A stretch of DNA of 64,000 nt from Thermocatellispora tengchongensis (GTDB taxonomy: Bacteria; Actinomycetota; Actinomycetes; Streptosporangiales; Streptosporangiaceae): assembly GCF_014202315.1 (NCBI RefSeq), contig NZ_JACHGN010000009.1, positions 341,602-405,601 on the forward strand, written 5' to 3'. Both the position numbers and the translations under genes were made by a program. Shown here one piece after another: positions 50,506 through 58,620 of the stretch. Positions within the stretch are counted from its first letter, which is position 1. Each line of letters begins with the position of its first letter. Below the pieces are notes generated by a model. The model worked only from the letters and a program-made list of their open reading frames with translations, ran no database searches and was not told where the DNA came from.

Positions 50506-51509
50506 GCGCGATCCCCACCATCGACGCGCACGCGCACGTGCTGCTGCCCGCGATCGAGCAGGCGGTCGCCGGGCGTCCCGGCCTCGCCGAGCACCGGGAG
50601 CTGGACGCCCGGCGCAACGGCCCCGCCTCGCTGGCGGCGAGCGGCCAGATGATCAAGGAGCGGCTGGCCCGTCTCACCCGGGTCGAGGCCCGGCTGGCCG
50701 ACATGGACGCCGCCGGCGTGGACGTCCAGATCGTCAGCCCCTCCCCGTCCCACTACCACTACTGGGCCGATCCGGAACTGGCGCGCACCGTGTGCCGGCT
50801 GGCCGGCGAGGGCACCGCCGAGCACGTCGCGCAGGCCCCCGGGCGGCTGCACGGCCTGGGCCTGGTCCCGCTCCAGCACCCGGACCTGGCCGTCGAGGCG
50901 CTGGACCACGCCCTGTCGCTCGGGCTCAAGGGCGTCGAGATCTCCTCGCACGCCCCCGGCCGCGAGCTGTCCGACCCCGCGTACGAGCCGTTGTGGGCGC
51001 GGGCCGAGGAGACCGGCGCGGTGATCTTCCTGCACCCGTTCGGCTGCACGCTGGACGAGCGGCTGGACCGCTTCTACCTGTCCAACATCGTCGGCCAGCC
51101 GGTGGAGAACGCCGTCGCCCTGTCGCACCTGATCTTCTCCGGGGTGCTGGACCGGCATCCGGGCCTGAAGATCCTGGCCGCGCACGGCGGCGGCTACCTG
51201 CCCACCTACCTGGGCCGCGCCGACCACGGCTGGAAGGTGCGGCCCGAGGCGCGCGAATGCGCCGAGCCGCCGAGCGCCTACCTGCGGCGCATCTGGTTCG
51301 ACTCCCTGGTCTACCAGGCCCCGGCGCTGCGCGCCCTGGTGGAGGCCGCCGGGCCCGGCCAGGTGGTGCTGGGCTCCGACCACCCCTTCGACATGGGCGT
51401 GGACGATCCGCTGGAGCGGCTGCGCGCCGCGGGCCTGGACCCCGACACCTACGACGCCATCCGCGGCGGCACCGCCGTCCGCCTGTTCGACCTGAAGGAC
51501 CATCGATGA
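50502..51509 (+). CDS. ACMSD-like amidohydrolase/decarboxylase, second copy
   Basis: A 335-residue paralogue of 25743-26777. Metal motifs: IDAHAHVLL, VIFLHPFGCT, LAAHGGGYLPTYLGRADH and GSDHPFDMG. Both copies also share 'LGLVPLxHPDLAVxAL' and 'GLKGVEISSHA', so they come from one duplication. It probably decarboxylates a ring-cleavage semialdehyde or a carboxylated phenol. GTG start at 50502 (GTGA overlap); ATGA overlap with the dioxygenase gene. Confidence 0.9.
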   Translation: MSAIPTIDAHAHVLLPAIEQAVAGRPGLAEHRELDARRNGPASLAASGQMIKERLARLTRVEARLADMDAAGVDVQIVSPSPSHYHYWADPELARTVCRLAGEGTAEHVAQAPGRLHGLGLVPLQHPDLAVEALDHALSLGLKGVEISSHAPGRELSDPAYEPLWARAEETGAVIFLHPFGCTLDERLDRFYLSNIVGQPVENAVALSHLIFSGVLDRHPGLKILAAHGGGYLPTYLGRADHGWKVRPEARECAEPPSAYLRRIWFDSLVYQAPALRALVEAAGPGQVVLGSDHPFDMGVDDPLERLRAAGLDPDTYDAIRGGTAVRLFDLKDHR

Positions 51510-52438
51510 GACTGATCACCCATCTGCGGCACGTCGATCTGGCCGTGCCCGACTACGACAAGCAGCGCGACTTCTACACCGGAGTCTGGGGGCTGACCGA
51601 GGTCGCCAGCGACACCGGCATCAGCTTCCTGGCCGCCGAGGGCTCCCCGGAGCAGTACATCGTCCGCCTGCGCAAGGCGGAGGAGAAGCGGCTCGACCTG
51701 GTCTCCTTCGGCGCGGCCACCCCCGCGGACGTGGACGCCCTGGCCGAGCGGCTGCGCGCCGCCGAGGTCCGGCTCATCTCCGAGCCGGGCAAGCTCGACA
51801 CCCCCGGCGGCGGCTACGGCTTCCGCTTCTTCGACATCGACGGCCGCACCGTCGAGGTCTCCGCCGACGTCGCCGTGCGCAGGCACCGCAAGCTGGAGCC
51901 CAAGGAGTCGGTCCCGGTGCGCCTGTCGCACGTCGTGCTGAACGCGCCCGACATCGACGCCACCCGCGTCTGGTACGAGACGCACCTCGGCTTCGCGCTG
52001 TCCGACACGCTCGCCCACCCGCGCATGGGCCAGGTCATGCACTTCATGCGGTGCAACCCGCAGCACCACAGCATGGCCATCGCCCGCGGCCCGCACGCCT
52101 CGCTGCACCACATCAGCTTCGAGCTGCGCGGCCTGGACGAGTACATGTACGGCACCGGCCGCCTGCTGCGCGCCGGGGTGCGGATGATCTGGGGGCCGGG
52201 CCGCCACCTGGCCGGCGACAACACCTTCTCCTACTTCATGGACCCGCACGGCAACACCGTCGAGTACACCACCGAGCTGGAGGAGCTGGACGAGGACGCC
52301 TGGCACCCGCACGTCTACGACTTCTCCCAGCCCGAGGTCACCGACCAGTGGGGCACCGCCAACCCGATGAACGAGCTGGTGGCCAAGGAGTCCTTCAACG
52401 ACGTCGATCGCGGCGTGTTCGTCGCGCCGCCGGTCTGA
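51506..52438 (+). CDS. Two-domain VOC extradiol dioxygenase
   Basis: A 310-residue protein with two VOC domains (~5-125 and ~140-270). The second has the type-I extradiol metal triad: His in VRLSHVVLNAP, His in SLHHISFEL and Glu in GNTVEYTTELEE, so Fe(II) or Mn(II) ring cleavage of a catechol is likely. It resembles BphC/HpaD-type enzymes. Products of meta-cleavage would go to the FAH and amidohydrolase proteins of the same operon. ATG 51506; stop overlaps the next ATG (TGATG). Confidence 0.9.
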   Translation: MRLITHLRHVDLAVPDYDKQRDFYTGVWGLTEVASDTGISFLAAEGSPEQYIVRLRKAEEKRLDLVSFGAATPADVDALAERLRAAEVRLISEPGKLDTPGGGYGFRFFDIDGRTVEVSADVAVRRHRKLEPKESVPVRLSHVVLNAPDIDATRVWYETHLGFALSDTLAHPRMGQVMHFMRCNPQHHSMAIARGPHASLHHISFELRGLDEYMYGTGRLLRAGVRMIWGPGRHLAGDNTFSYFMDPHGNTVEYTTELEELDEDAWHPHVYDFSQPEVTDQWGTANPMNELVAKESFNDVDRGVFVAPPV

Positions 52439-53379
52439 TGCGCCTGGCCGCCTTCGCCCACGGGGGCGTCATCCGCAGCGGGGTCGTGGACGGCGACGTC
52501 CTGCTGCCGTTCCCGCCGGGCGCCACGGTCCTGGACGTCATCCGCGCCGGCTCCGTCCCGGAGACCGGCCCGGCCGTGCCGCTGGCCGAGGTGCGGCTGC
52601 TGCCGCCCGTCGAGCCGCCCACCGTCCGCGACTTCGTCGCCTTCGAGGAGCACGTCGAGGGCGTGCGCCGCAGCGTGGACAACACCGCGGGCGTGCCCGA
52701 CGCCTGGTACGACGCGCCGACCTTCTACTTCGGCAACCCGTACGCCATGATCGGCGCGCACGACGACGTGCCCATGCCGCCCGGCTGCCAGGCGCTGGAC
52801 TTCGAGCTGGAGGTCGCCGCCGTCATCGGCCGGGAGGGCGCCGACCTCACCCCCGAGCAGGCCCGCGACCACATCTACGGCTACACCGTCTTCAACGACT
52901 GGTCGGCCCGCGACCTCCAGTCGCGGGAGATGCGGGTCGGCCTCGGCCCGTGCAAGGGCAAGGACTCGGCCACCACCCTGGGGCCCTGGCTGGTCACCGC
53001 CGACGAGCTGGAGCCGTACCGCGACGGCGACGGCTTCCTGCGCCTGGCCCTGACCGCCGAGGTGAACGGCGAGGTCGTCGGCCGCGACCTGCTGTCCAAC
53101 ATGGGCTGGCGGTTCGAGGACCTGGTCGCCTACGCCTCTCGCGGCGCCCGCGTACGCCCCGGCGACGTGCTCGGCTCGGGCACCTGCGGCAACGGCGGCT
53201 GCCTGGCCGAGCTGTGGGGCCTGCGCGGCAGGCAGGACCCGCCTCCCCTCAGGCCCGGCGACACCGTCACGCTCACCGTCGAGGGCATCGGCACGGTCTC
53301 CAACACCGTCGTCCCGGGCGCCGCGCCGCGCCCGATCCCGCGCGCCCGCCCCCGCCCCCGTACCCGGCCCGGGGAGTAG
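52438..53379 (+). CDS. FAH family protein, second copy (2-hydroxyhepta-2,4-diene-1,7-dioate isomerase-like)
   Basis: A 313-residue FAH protein. Motifs: FVAFEEHVEGVRR, PTFYFGNPYAMIGAHDDV, LDFELEVAAVIGREG, YTVFNDWSARDLQ, and LGSGTCGNGGCLAELWG. The style is that of hydroxymuconate/oxaloacetate-type isomerases or hydrolases. The last ~20 residues are a Pro/Arg repeat (PRPIPRARPRPRTRPGE) of no known role. Last gene of the second catabolic operon. Confidence 0.9.
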   Translation: MRLAAFAHGGVIRSGVVDGDVLLPFPPGATVLDVIRAGSVPETGPAVPLAEVRLLPPVEPPTVRDFVAFEEHVEGVRRSVDNTAGVPDAWYDAPTFYFGNPYAMIGAHDDVPMPPGCQALDFELEVAAVIGREGADLTPEQARDHIYGYTVFNDWSARDLQSREMRVGLGPCKGKDSATTLGPWLVTADELEPYRDGDGFLRLALTAEVNGEVVGRDLLSNMGWRFEDLVAYASRGARVRPGDVLGSGTCGNGGCLAELWGLRGRQDPPPLRPGDTVTLTVEGIGTVSNTVVPGAAPRPIPRARPRPRTRPGE

Positions 53380-53406
53380 TGCCAGCGCTACCACCGGTTT
53401 CCAGCA

Positions 53407-53432
53407 GGAGGGATCGATCTTGACATCCCTCC
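53407..53432. terminator. Hairpin after the second catabolic operon
   Basis: GGAGGGAT (53407-53414) and ATCCCTCC (53425-53432) pair perfectly with a 10-nt loop. It lies 27 bp after the FAH stop and 51 bp before the serine hydrolase start, so it could end the operon or be an operator for the next gene. Confidence 0.5.
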
Positions 53433-53483
53433 CGGGACATCCTTGACCCGTCCGCAACCGAGCCGACCGGCAAGGAGATCTTG

Positions 53484-54623
53484 ATGTCAACCACCCGCAC
53501 CCGCCGCCGCGCACTCCTCGGGACCGCGGTCGCGGCCGTGATCGCCCTCGGGGCCGCGGCGCCGGCCGCGGCCGCCGAGCCCGCCGAGACCGCCGACCCC
53601 GTCCAGGAGAGCCTGGACGCCCTGGTCGGCAAGGAGTTGCCGGGTGCGTGGGCCTCCGTCCTCGACGCCGACGGCGAGTCGCGCGACTACGTCGCCGGCG
53701 TCGGGGACAGGAAGACCGGCGCGGAGCCCCCCGTGAACGGCTACGGCCGGATCGGCAGCGCCACCAAGACGTACGTCGCCACCGTGGTCCTCCAGCTCGT
53801 CGGCGAGGGCAAGGTGGACCTCGACGCGCCGATCGAGGACTACCTGCCGAAACTGGTGCGCGGCAAGGGGATCGACGGCCGGAAGATCACCGTCCGTCAG
53901 CTCCTCCAGCACACCAGCGGCCTGCCCAACTACACCGGGTTCATCACCGACTACTTCGAGATCCGGCACACCTACATGGACCCCCGCCAGGTGCTCGACC
54001 TGGCCCTGTCGCACAAGGCGTCGTTCGCCCCCGGCACCAAGTGGGAGTACAGCAACACCAACTACATCCTGCTCGGCCTGCTGGTGCAGAAGGTCACCGG
54101 ACGCCCGATCGGGGAGCAGGTCACCGACCGGATCATCAAGCCGCTCGGCCTGAAGGACACCTACTGGCCCGGCATCGGCGAGCAGGGCATCCGCAGCCCC
54201 CACCCCGAGGGGTACGCCTACCGCAAGCCGGGCGCCCCGCTGGTGGAGTTCACCGAGATGGACCCCTCCTGGGGCTGGGCCGCCGGCCAGATGATCGCCA
54301 CCCCGAGCGACGTGAACCGGTTCTACCGGGCGCTGCTGGACGGCAAGCTGCTCAAGCCGGCGCAGCTCGCCGAGATGCGGCGCACGGTCAAGGACGAGAG
54401 CATCCCGTTCGGCTGGCAGTTCGGCCTCGGCCTGGTCAAGATCAAGCTGAGCTGCGGCGGCCACGCCTGGGGCCACGGCGGCGACATCGACGGCTACGAG
54501 ACGCGCGACGCCGCCACCGACGACGGCCGCGCCGCCACCGTCATGGTCAACGCCCTGCCCAGCACCGAGGCCGGCGCGGTGAAGGTGAACCAGGCACTCG
54601 ACACCGCCCTGTGCCGGTCCTGA
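53484..54623 (+). CDS. Secreted serine hydrolase (class-C beta-lactamase / D-Ala-D-Ala carboxypeptidase type)
   Basis: A 379-residue exported enzyme. Signal peptide: RRRALLGTAVAAVIALGAAAPAAAA, preceded by RR, so Tat export is possible. Catalytic motifs of the penicillin-binding fold are intact: IGSATKTYV (SxxK), WEYSNTNYIL (YxN) and WGHGGDIDGYE (HxG in place of KTG). It could trim peptidoglycan peptides or hydrolyse an ester or beta-lactam. ATG 53484 has AAGGAG five bases upstream; a TTG one codon earlier is possible. Confidence 0.9.
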   Translation: MSTTRTRRRALLGTAVAAVIALGAAAPAAAAEPAETADPVQESLDALVGKELPGAWASVLDADGESRDYVAGVGDRKTGAEPPVNGYGRIGSATKTYVATVVLQLVGEGKVDLDAPIEDYLPKLVRGKGIDGRKITVRQLLQHTSGLPNYTGFITDYFEIRHTYMDPRQVLDLALSHKASFAPGTKWEYSNTNYILLGLLVQKVTGRPIGEQVTDRIIKPLGLKDTYWPGIGEQGIRSPHPEGYAYRKPGAPLVEFTEMDPSWGWAAGQMIATPSDVNRFYRALLDGKLLKPAQLAEMRRTVKDESIPFGWQFGLGLVKIKLSCGGHAWGHGGDIDGYETRDAATDDGRAATVMVNALPSTEAGAVKVNQALDTALCRS

Positions 54624-54637
54624 CCCCGCGCGCCGGG

Positions 54638-55603
54638 TCAGGCGCAGATCTCGGCGAACCGCCGGGCGTCGATGTTGCCACCGGAGATGATCACGCCGAC
54701 GCGCTGCGGCACCGGGGTGATCCGCCCGGCCAGCAGCGCGGCCAGCGCGCTGGCGCCGCTCGGCTCGATGACGATCTTCAGCCGCTCGAACGCCAGCCGC
54801 ATCGCCGCCCGGATCTCGTCATCGCCGACCAGCACGATCTCGTCCACCAGCCGCCTGTTGACGGAGAACGTCAGCTCGCCGGGGATGTCGGCGGCCTGGC
54901 CGTCGGCGATCGTACGCGGGACGGGGATCGCCACCCGCTCGCCCGCCTCCAGCGACCGCTTGGTGTCGTCGCCCGCCTCGGGCTCCACCCCGATCACCCG
55001 CACGTTCGCGAGCAGGCCCTTGGCCGCTGTGGCGCTGCCCGCGATGAGCCCGCCGCCGCCGACCGGCACCAGCAGCGCGTCCAGCTCCCCGGCCTCCTCG
55101 ATCAGCTCCAGCGCGGCCGTGCCCTGCCCCGCGATGACGTGCGGATGATCGTACGGCGGGATCAGGGCCAGCCCCCGCTCGGCGGCCAGCGCCCGGCCGA
55201 TGGCGTCGCGGTCGCCGGTGTAGCGGTCGTAGGTGACGATCTCGGCGCCGTACCCCCTGGTCGCGGCCACCTTGGACGCCGGGGTGTCCTCCGGCATGAG
55301 GATCACCGCCGTGCCGCCCAGCTCGCGCGCGGCCAGGGCGACGGCCTGGGCGTGGTTCCCCGACGAGTACGCCGCGATGCCCTTGGCGAGCTGGTCCGGC
55401 GACAGCCGCGAGATGGCGTTGTAGGCGCCGCGGAACTTGAACGCGCCGATGCGCTGGAAGTTCTCGCACTTCAGGAAGGCGCGCGTGCCGGTCATCGCGT
55501 CCAGGGTGCGCGAGCGCAGGACGGGCGTGCGGTGCGCGACGCCCTTGAGCCGGGCCGCCGCGTCCTGGACGTCGTCCAGCGTGACCGGGAGCGGGTTGGT
55601 CAT
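54638..55603 (-). CDS. Threonine/serine dehydratase (PLP)
   Basis: A 321-residue fold-type-II PLP enzyme. The PLP lysine is in GAFKFRGAYNA, the substrate loop is SSGNHAQAVALAA, and the phosphate loop is VPVGGGGLIAG. It lacks the C-terminal ACT regulatory domain, so it is the catabolic short type (or serine racemase-like) and is not expected to respond to isoleucine. It deaminates Thr/Ser to 2-oxo acids. 13 bp upstream on the same strand is a TetR gene, a likely regulator. Confidence 0.9.
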   Translation of the reverse strand: MTNPLPVTLDDVQDAAARLKGVAHRTPVLRSRTLDAMTGTRAFLKCENFQRIGAFKFRGAYNAISRLSPDQLAKGIAAYSSGNHAQAVALAARELGGTAVILMPEDTPASKVAATRGYGAEIVTYDRYTGDRDAIGRALAAERGLALIPPYDHPHVIAGQGTAALELIEEAGELDALLVPVGGGGLIAGSATAAKGLLANVRVIGVEPEAGDDTKRSLEAGERVAIPVPRTIADGQAADIPGELTFSVNRRLVDEIVLVGDDEIRAAMRLAFERLKIVIEPSGASALAALLAGRITPVPQRVGVIISGGNIDARRFAEICA

Positions 55604-55616
55604 TCTTCGATCCTCC

Positions 55617-56198
55617 TCAGCCGCCGGCCAGAATGCCGCGCAGCGAACGGGCCAGATGGCGGACCAGGGTCTCGGGCGCCATCTCGGCCAGCGGGCCGTT
55701 CTTGATCACGTATCGGCTGAACGTCACCCCGATGAGGTGCGCACCCAGCAGGTCCACCCGCTCCTCCGCCTCCGGCCCGTCCAGCAGCGTCCGGTAGGCC
55801 GCGGTGCTGCGCTCGCGCATCGCGGCGTACAGCTCGGTGGCGGCCCGCTCGTCGGAGGCGGCACTGCGGAGCAGCGCGATGAACGGGTCGTTGCCGTCGC
55901 CGTTCTCCATCCGCTCGACGTACGCCTGCGCGATCCGCTCGGGCAGCGTCTCCGGCGTGCCCGGCATCAGGTTCTCCAGATCCCGTGAACCCGGCATCGC
56001 CGCGACGAACAGCCGCTCCTTCGACGCGAAGTGCCGCATCACCAGCCCGTGCGTGACCCCGGCCCGCTGCGCGATCTCCCGGATGGTGGCCCGCGCATAC
56101 CCCCGCTCGGCGAACGCCGCCCGCGCCGCCTCCAAAATCGCCGCCCGGCTCGCCTCGGGATTCCGAGTCCGCTTCCTGGGGGCCGCCTGGGTGCTCAC
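55617..56198 (-). CDS. TetR-family regulator
   Basis: A 193-residue regulator. Helix-turn-helix: FAERGYARATIREIAQRAGVTHGLVMRHFASKERLF (in parts: ATIREIAQRAGVTHG; VMRHFASKERLF); the rest is a helical ligand domain. The start is GTG 56198 or ATG 56213; the former gives STQAAPRKRTRNPEAS at the N-terminus, a usual basic tail. It is followed by the dehydratase gene 13 bp on and probably controls it. Confidence 0.85.
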   Translation of the reverse strand: MSTQAAPRKRTRNPEASRAAILEAARAAFAERGYARATIREIAQRAGVTHGLVMRHFASKERLFVAAMPGSRDLENLMPGTPETLPERIAQAYVERMENGDGNDPFIALLRSAASDERAATELYAAMRERSTAAYRTLLDGPEAEERVDLLGAHLIGVTFSRYVIKNGPLAEMAPETLVRHLARSLRGILAGG

Positions 56199-56328
56199 CC
56201 CGCAAGTGTACATCCGGTCATTAACGCCCGATCCAGCGGGTCCACCGATTCCCGGCCCTCACCGCCCAGCGTCCGATCGTCGTTTGGGGTGAGGGCGGCG
56301 GGTAGGGACCCGATGGAGGTGGACGGCG

Positions 56329-56466
56329 ATGGCACGACGAGACGGTCCGGCGCGGCACAAGGAGCGGTTCGGCGCCTTCGGCGAGCGCGGCCTGCATTTC
56401 ATCTGCCATGGGCGCAGGACCGGCGGCTTCTTCCGGCTGGAGAACCCGCGGCGCGAGGACGCCTGA
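56329..56466 (+). CDS. Small protein of 45 residues, unknown
   Basis: ATG 56329 is preceded by GGAGG nine bases upstream. The peptide begins MARRDGPARHKERFGAFGER and includes GLHFICHGRRTGGFFRLE, with a His-x3-Cys-His cluster that could bind a metal. It is basic and very short. I know no family. It stands alone between a TetR gene and a membrane protein in a patch with gene remnants, so it could also be a fragment. Confidence 0.4.
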   Translation: MARRDGPARHKERFGAFGERGLHFICHGRRTGGFFRLENPRREDA

Positions 56467-56511
56467 CCGCCGCCACGATCCCGGATCGCGTACGAGGCGC
56501 AACGGCGGCCC

Positions 56512-57012
56512 ATGGGCGAGCTGCAACTGGGCGACCAGGAACGGCGCCAGCAGGAGCCGCTCCTGCGGCGGCGTGCGGCCCGGTGGCAGCGGGTGGGCTG
56601 GGGGTCGCTCGCGCTGCTGTTGCTGGCCGCCCTCGCCGGCCTGATCGGGCCGGGCCCGCTGAGCTGGGCCGGCGCCTCGGCGCCGCTGATCCAGGTCGAC
56701 TACGAGCGCTTCGCGCGCAGGCTCGGCGACAGCAGCCTGAGGGTGACGGTGTGGTCCGACCCGGCGCACCCCGGGACGGCCCGGCTGTGGATCTCCCGCG
56801 ACTACCTGATCGAGGCGGAGGCACGGCAGGTCGTGCCCGCCCCCGACTCCTGGACCGCGGTGGACGACGGCGTCGTGCTCTCCTTCCCGGCCACGGGCGA
56901 CCGGGCCGAGATCGAGATCCGGACGAGCCTCGACCACATCGGGACGCTGCACGGCGCCCTCGGCGTCCCCGGCAAGCCCCCGGCCAGGTTCTGGCAACTG
57001 GTCTATCCGTGA
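56512..57012 (+). CDS. Single-pass membrane protein, unknown
   Basis: A 166-residue protein. A basic, charged N-terminus (GDQERRQQEPLLRRRAARWQR) is followed by one hydrophobic helix (VGWGSLALLLLAALAGLIG) and ~110 exported residues of beta-type sequence (SLRVTVWSDPAHPGTARLWISRDYLIEAEAR...). It is probably anchored with its C-terminus outside. I recognise no family. Its stop is followed at once by a YCII gene fragment. Confidence 0.6.
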   Translation: MGELQLGDQERRQQEPLLRRRAARWQRVGWGSLALLLLAALAGLIGPGPLSWAGASAPLIQVDYERFARRLGDSSLRVTVWSDPAHPGTARLWISRDYLIEAEARQVVPAPDSWTAVDDGVVLSFPATGDRAEIEIRTSLDHIGTLHGALGVPGKPPARFWQLVYP

Positions 57013-57241
57013 CAACGCGGACAAGATCACCCACCAGGTGCACCTGCACCCGGTGCACACCGCCACCACCATGCGCCTGGACCAGGGGGAGCCGGTCGTC
57101 ACCGACGGGCCGTTCCTGGAGGGCAAGGAGGTGATCAGCGGGTTCGCCGAGGTCGAGGTGGCCGACCTGGACGAGGCGATGCGCCTGGCCCGCACCTGGC
57201 CGGCCTGCCCGATCGTGGAGACGAACGGGCCCTGGCGCTGA
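57008..57241 (+). pseudogene. YCII-like (PhnB/DGPF) gene fragment, N-terminus missing
   Basis: The frame reads ADKITHQVHLHPVHTATTMR and then VVTDGPFLEGKEVISGFAEVEVADLDEAM...VETNGPWR, a clear YCII/DGPF domain. The normal first ~40 residues (MKYLLLI...) are absent: upstream DNA belongs to the membrane protein gene. GTG 57038 has no ribosome site. After the stop, 57242-57294 reads LTADPAQQALLDERLRWT, a further scrap of coding-like sequence. I take it as a decayed gene. Confidence 0.65.
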
Positions 57242-57343
57242 CCGCCGACCCGGCCCAGCAGGCCCTGCTGGACGAGCGGCTGCGCTGGACCTGACCCTCG
57301 ATCATCCGGAGCCGGATCTCCGCCCGGCACACCTCACCTCTAA

Positions 57344-57377
57344 CCTCTACGACTAGTAGTACTACGAGTTGTAGAGG
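57344..57377. promoter_or_regulatory. 34-bp palindrome before the FAD monooxygenase gene
   Basis: The sequence from CCTCTACGACTAGTAGT (57344-57360) to ACTACGAGTTGTAGAGG (57361-57377) is an inverted repeat with 15 of 17 pairs matching. Its end overlaps the ribosome site (GTAGAGGG) of the gene starting at 57384. It is AT-rich and typical of a TetR/MarR-type operator; an mRNA hairpin hiding the ribosome site is an alternative. Confidence 0.65.
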
Positions 57378-57383
57378 GTGGTC

Positions 57384-58531
57384 ATGCGTGTTCTCATCGT
57401 AGGGGCCGGGATCGCCGGGCTGGCGGCGGCCAGAGGGTTGCTCGCCGCAGGCCACGCGGTGACCGTGCTCGAACGGGCGCCCGCCCCTCGCGACACCGGC
57501 TGCGCGCTGACGCTCTGGAGCAACGGCACCGCCGTCCTGCGCGACCTCGGCGTACGGATCGAGGGCGCCGGGCAGCGCATCGAGGCCCTGGACGTCCGCA
57601 GCGCCCGGGGCCGCCCGGTGATGGTCGTGGACACCGGAAGCCTGGAGGCCCGGTTCGGCGCTCCGGTGGTGGTCATCCCGCGCCGCTCGCTACTCGCCCG
57701 GCTCGCCGAGGGCCTGCCGGAGGAGACCGTACGCTTCGCCGCCCGCGTCACCCGCCTCCACGACGACGGCCGTTCCGTCCGGGTGCAGACCGAGGACGGC
57801 ACGACGTACCAGGCCGACCTGCTCATCGGCGCCGACGGCGTCAACTCCCAGGTGCGTACGGCGCTGTTCGGCTCCGCCCCGGCCACGGTCGCACGCCCGA
57901 CCGGCGCGGCCACCTGGCAGGGCCTGATCCCGGCCCCCTTCGACCTGGGCTCCCGCGCCCTGCTCTTCCTCGGCCGGCAGGGCGGCGTCGGCCTGAGCCC
58001 CGCGGGCGACGGCCTCCTCCAGTGGCTCATCGACCTCCGCCGGCGCCCCGGCACCGACCTCGACCACCCGCACCGCGCCCTCCCCGCCCTCCGGGCACGG
58101 TACGCGGCATGGGCCTCACCCGTCACCGACCTCCTGGCGTCGCTGTCGGAGAAGGACCTCGAACTCTTCCCCCACCGCCGCCACCGCCCCCCGCTCCGCT
58201 GGCACCGCGGCCGCTCCGCCCTGATCGGCGACGCGGCGCACACGATGCCCCCCATCCTCGCCCAGGGCGCCGGCCAAGCCCTGGAAGACGTGGCGACCCT
58301 ACTGCGCGCCCTGACAGCCCCCGACGTCCCCGGAGCACTGCGCACCTACGAGAAGACCCGCCGCCCCAGGCGACCCTGGCCTCCGCCGCGGCCACCCGGG
58401 GCATCGCGACCACCGGCCCCCGAACCGCCTTCCAGAGCGAACCCGCCCTACGCGCCGCCTCCGCCATACCCGCCCGCATGGCGACCTGGTCGTTCGCCAT
58501 GCTCCTCCGAGGAGTCAGCGACCGGCTCTGA
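57384..58531 (+). pseudogene. FAD-dependent monooxygenase with a frameshift near its 3' end
   Basis: A class-A flavoprotein hydroxylase: VLIVGAGIAGLAAARGLLAAG (FAD), LIGADGVNSQVRT (DG), ALIGDAAHTMPPILAQGAGQ (GD). Up to TYEKTRRP (about 58363) the sequence is normal; then the frame turns Pro/Arg-rich. Shifting by one base gives ATLASAAATRGIATTGPR...MLLRGVSDRL and a stop at 58531, the expected end of the family. One C is missing in or next to the run at 58364-58367. The unshifted frame would run to 58613. Either a recent mutation or a sequencing error. Confidence 0.8.
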
Positions 58532-58580
58532 GGGCTCCACGACAAGCCTCGGCGCGAACGCGCCCGGCGCCCGTGGGCGG

Positions 58581-58614
58581 GGCTTGAGTCTCAAGCCGCT
58601 TGAGATCCCATAGT
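58581..58614 (+). promoter_or_regulatory. MerR-type promoter with 19-bp spacer and dyad
   Basis: TTGAGT (58584-58589) and CATAGT (58609-58614) are 19 bp apart, the long spacer typical of MerR-controlled promoters. The spacer holds CTCAAGCCGCTTGAG (58590-58604), a perfect inverted repeat; GGCTTGAGTCTCAAGCC (58581-58597) is a second, overlapping one, so three CTTGAG half-sites are present. The -10 ends 7 bp before the MerR ATG at 58621, so the transcript is probably leaderless and autoregulated. Confidence 0.7.
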
Positions 58615-58620
58615 GGCGGC

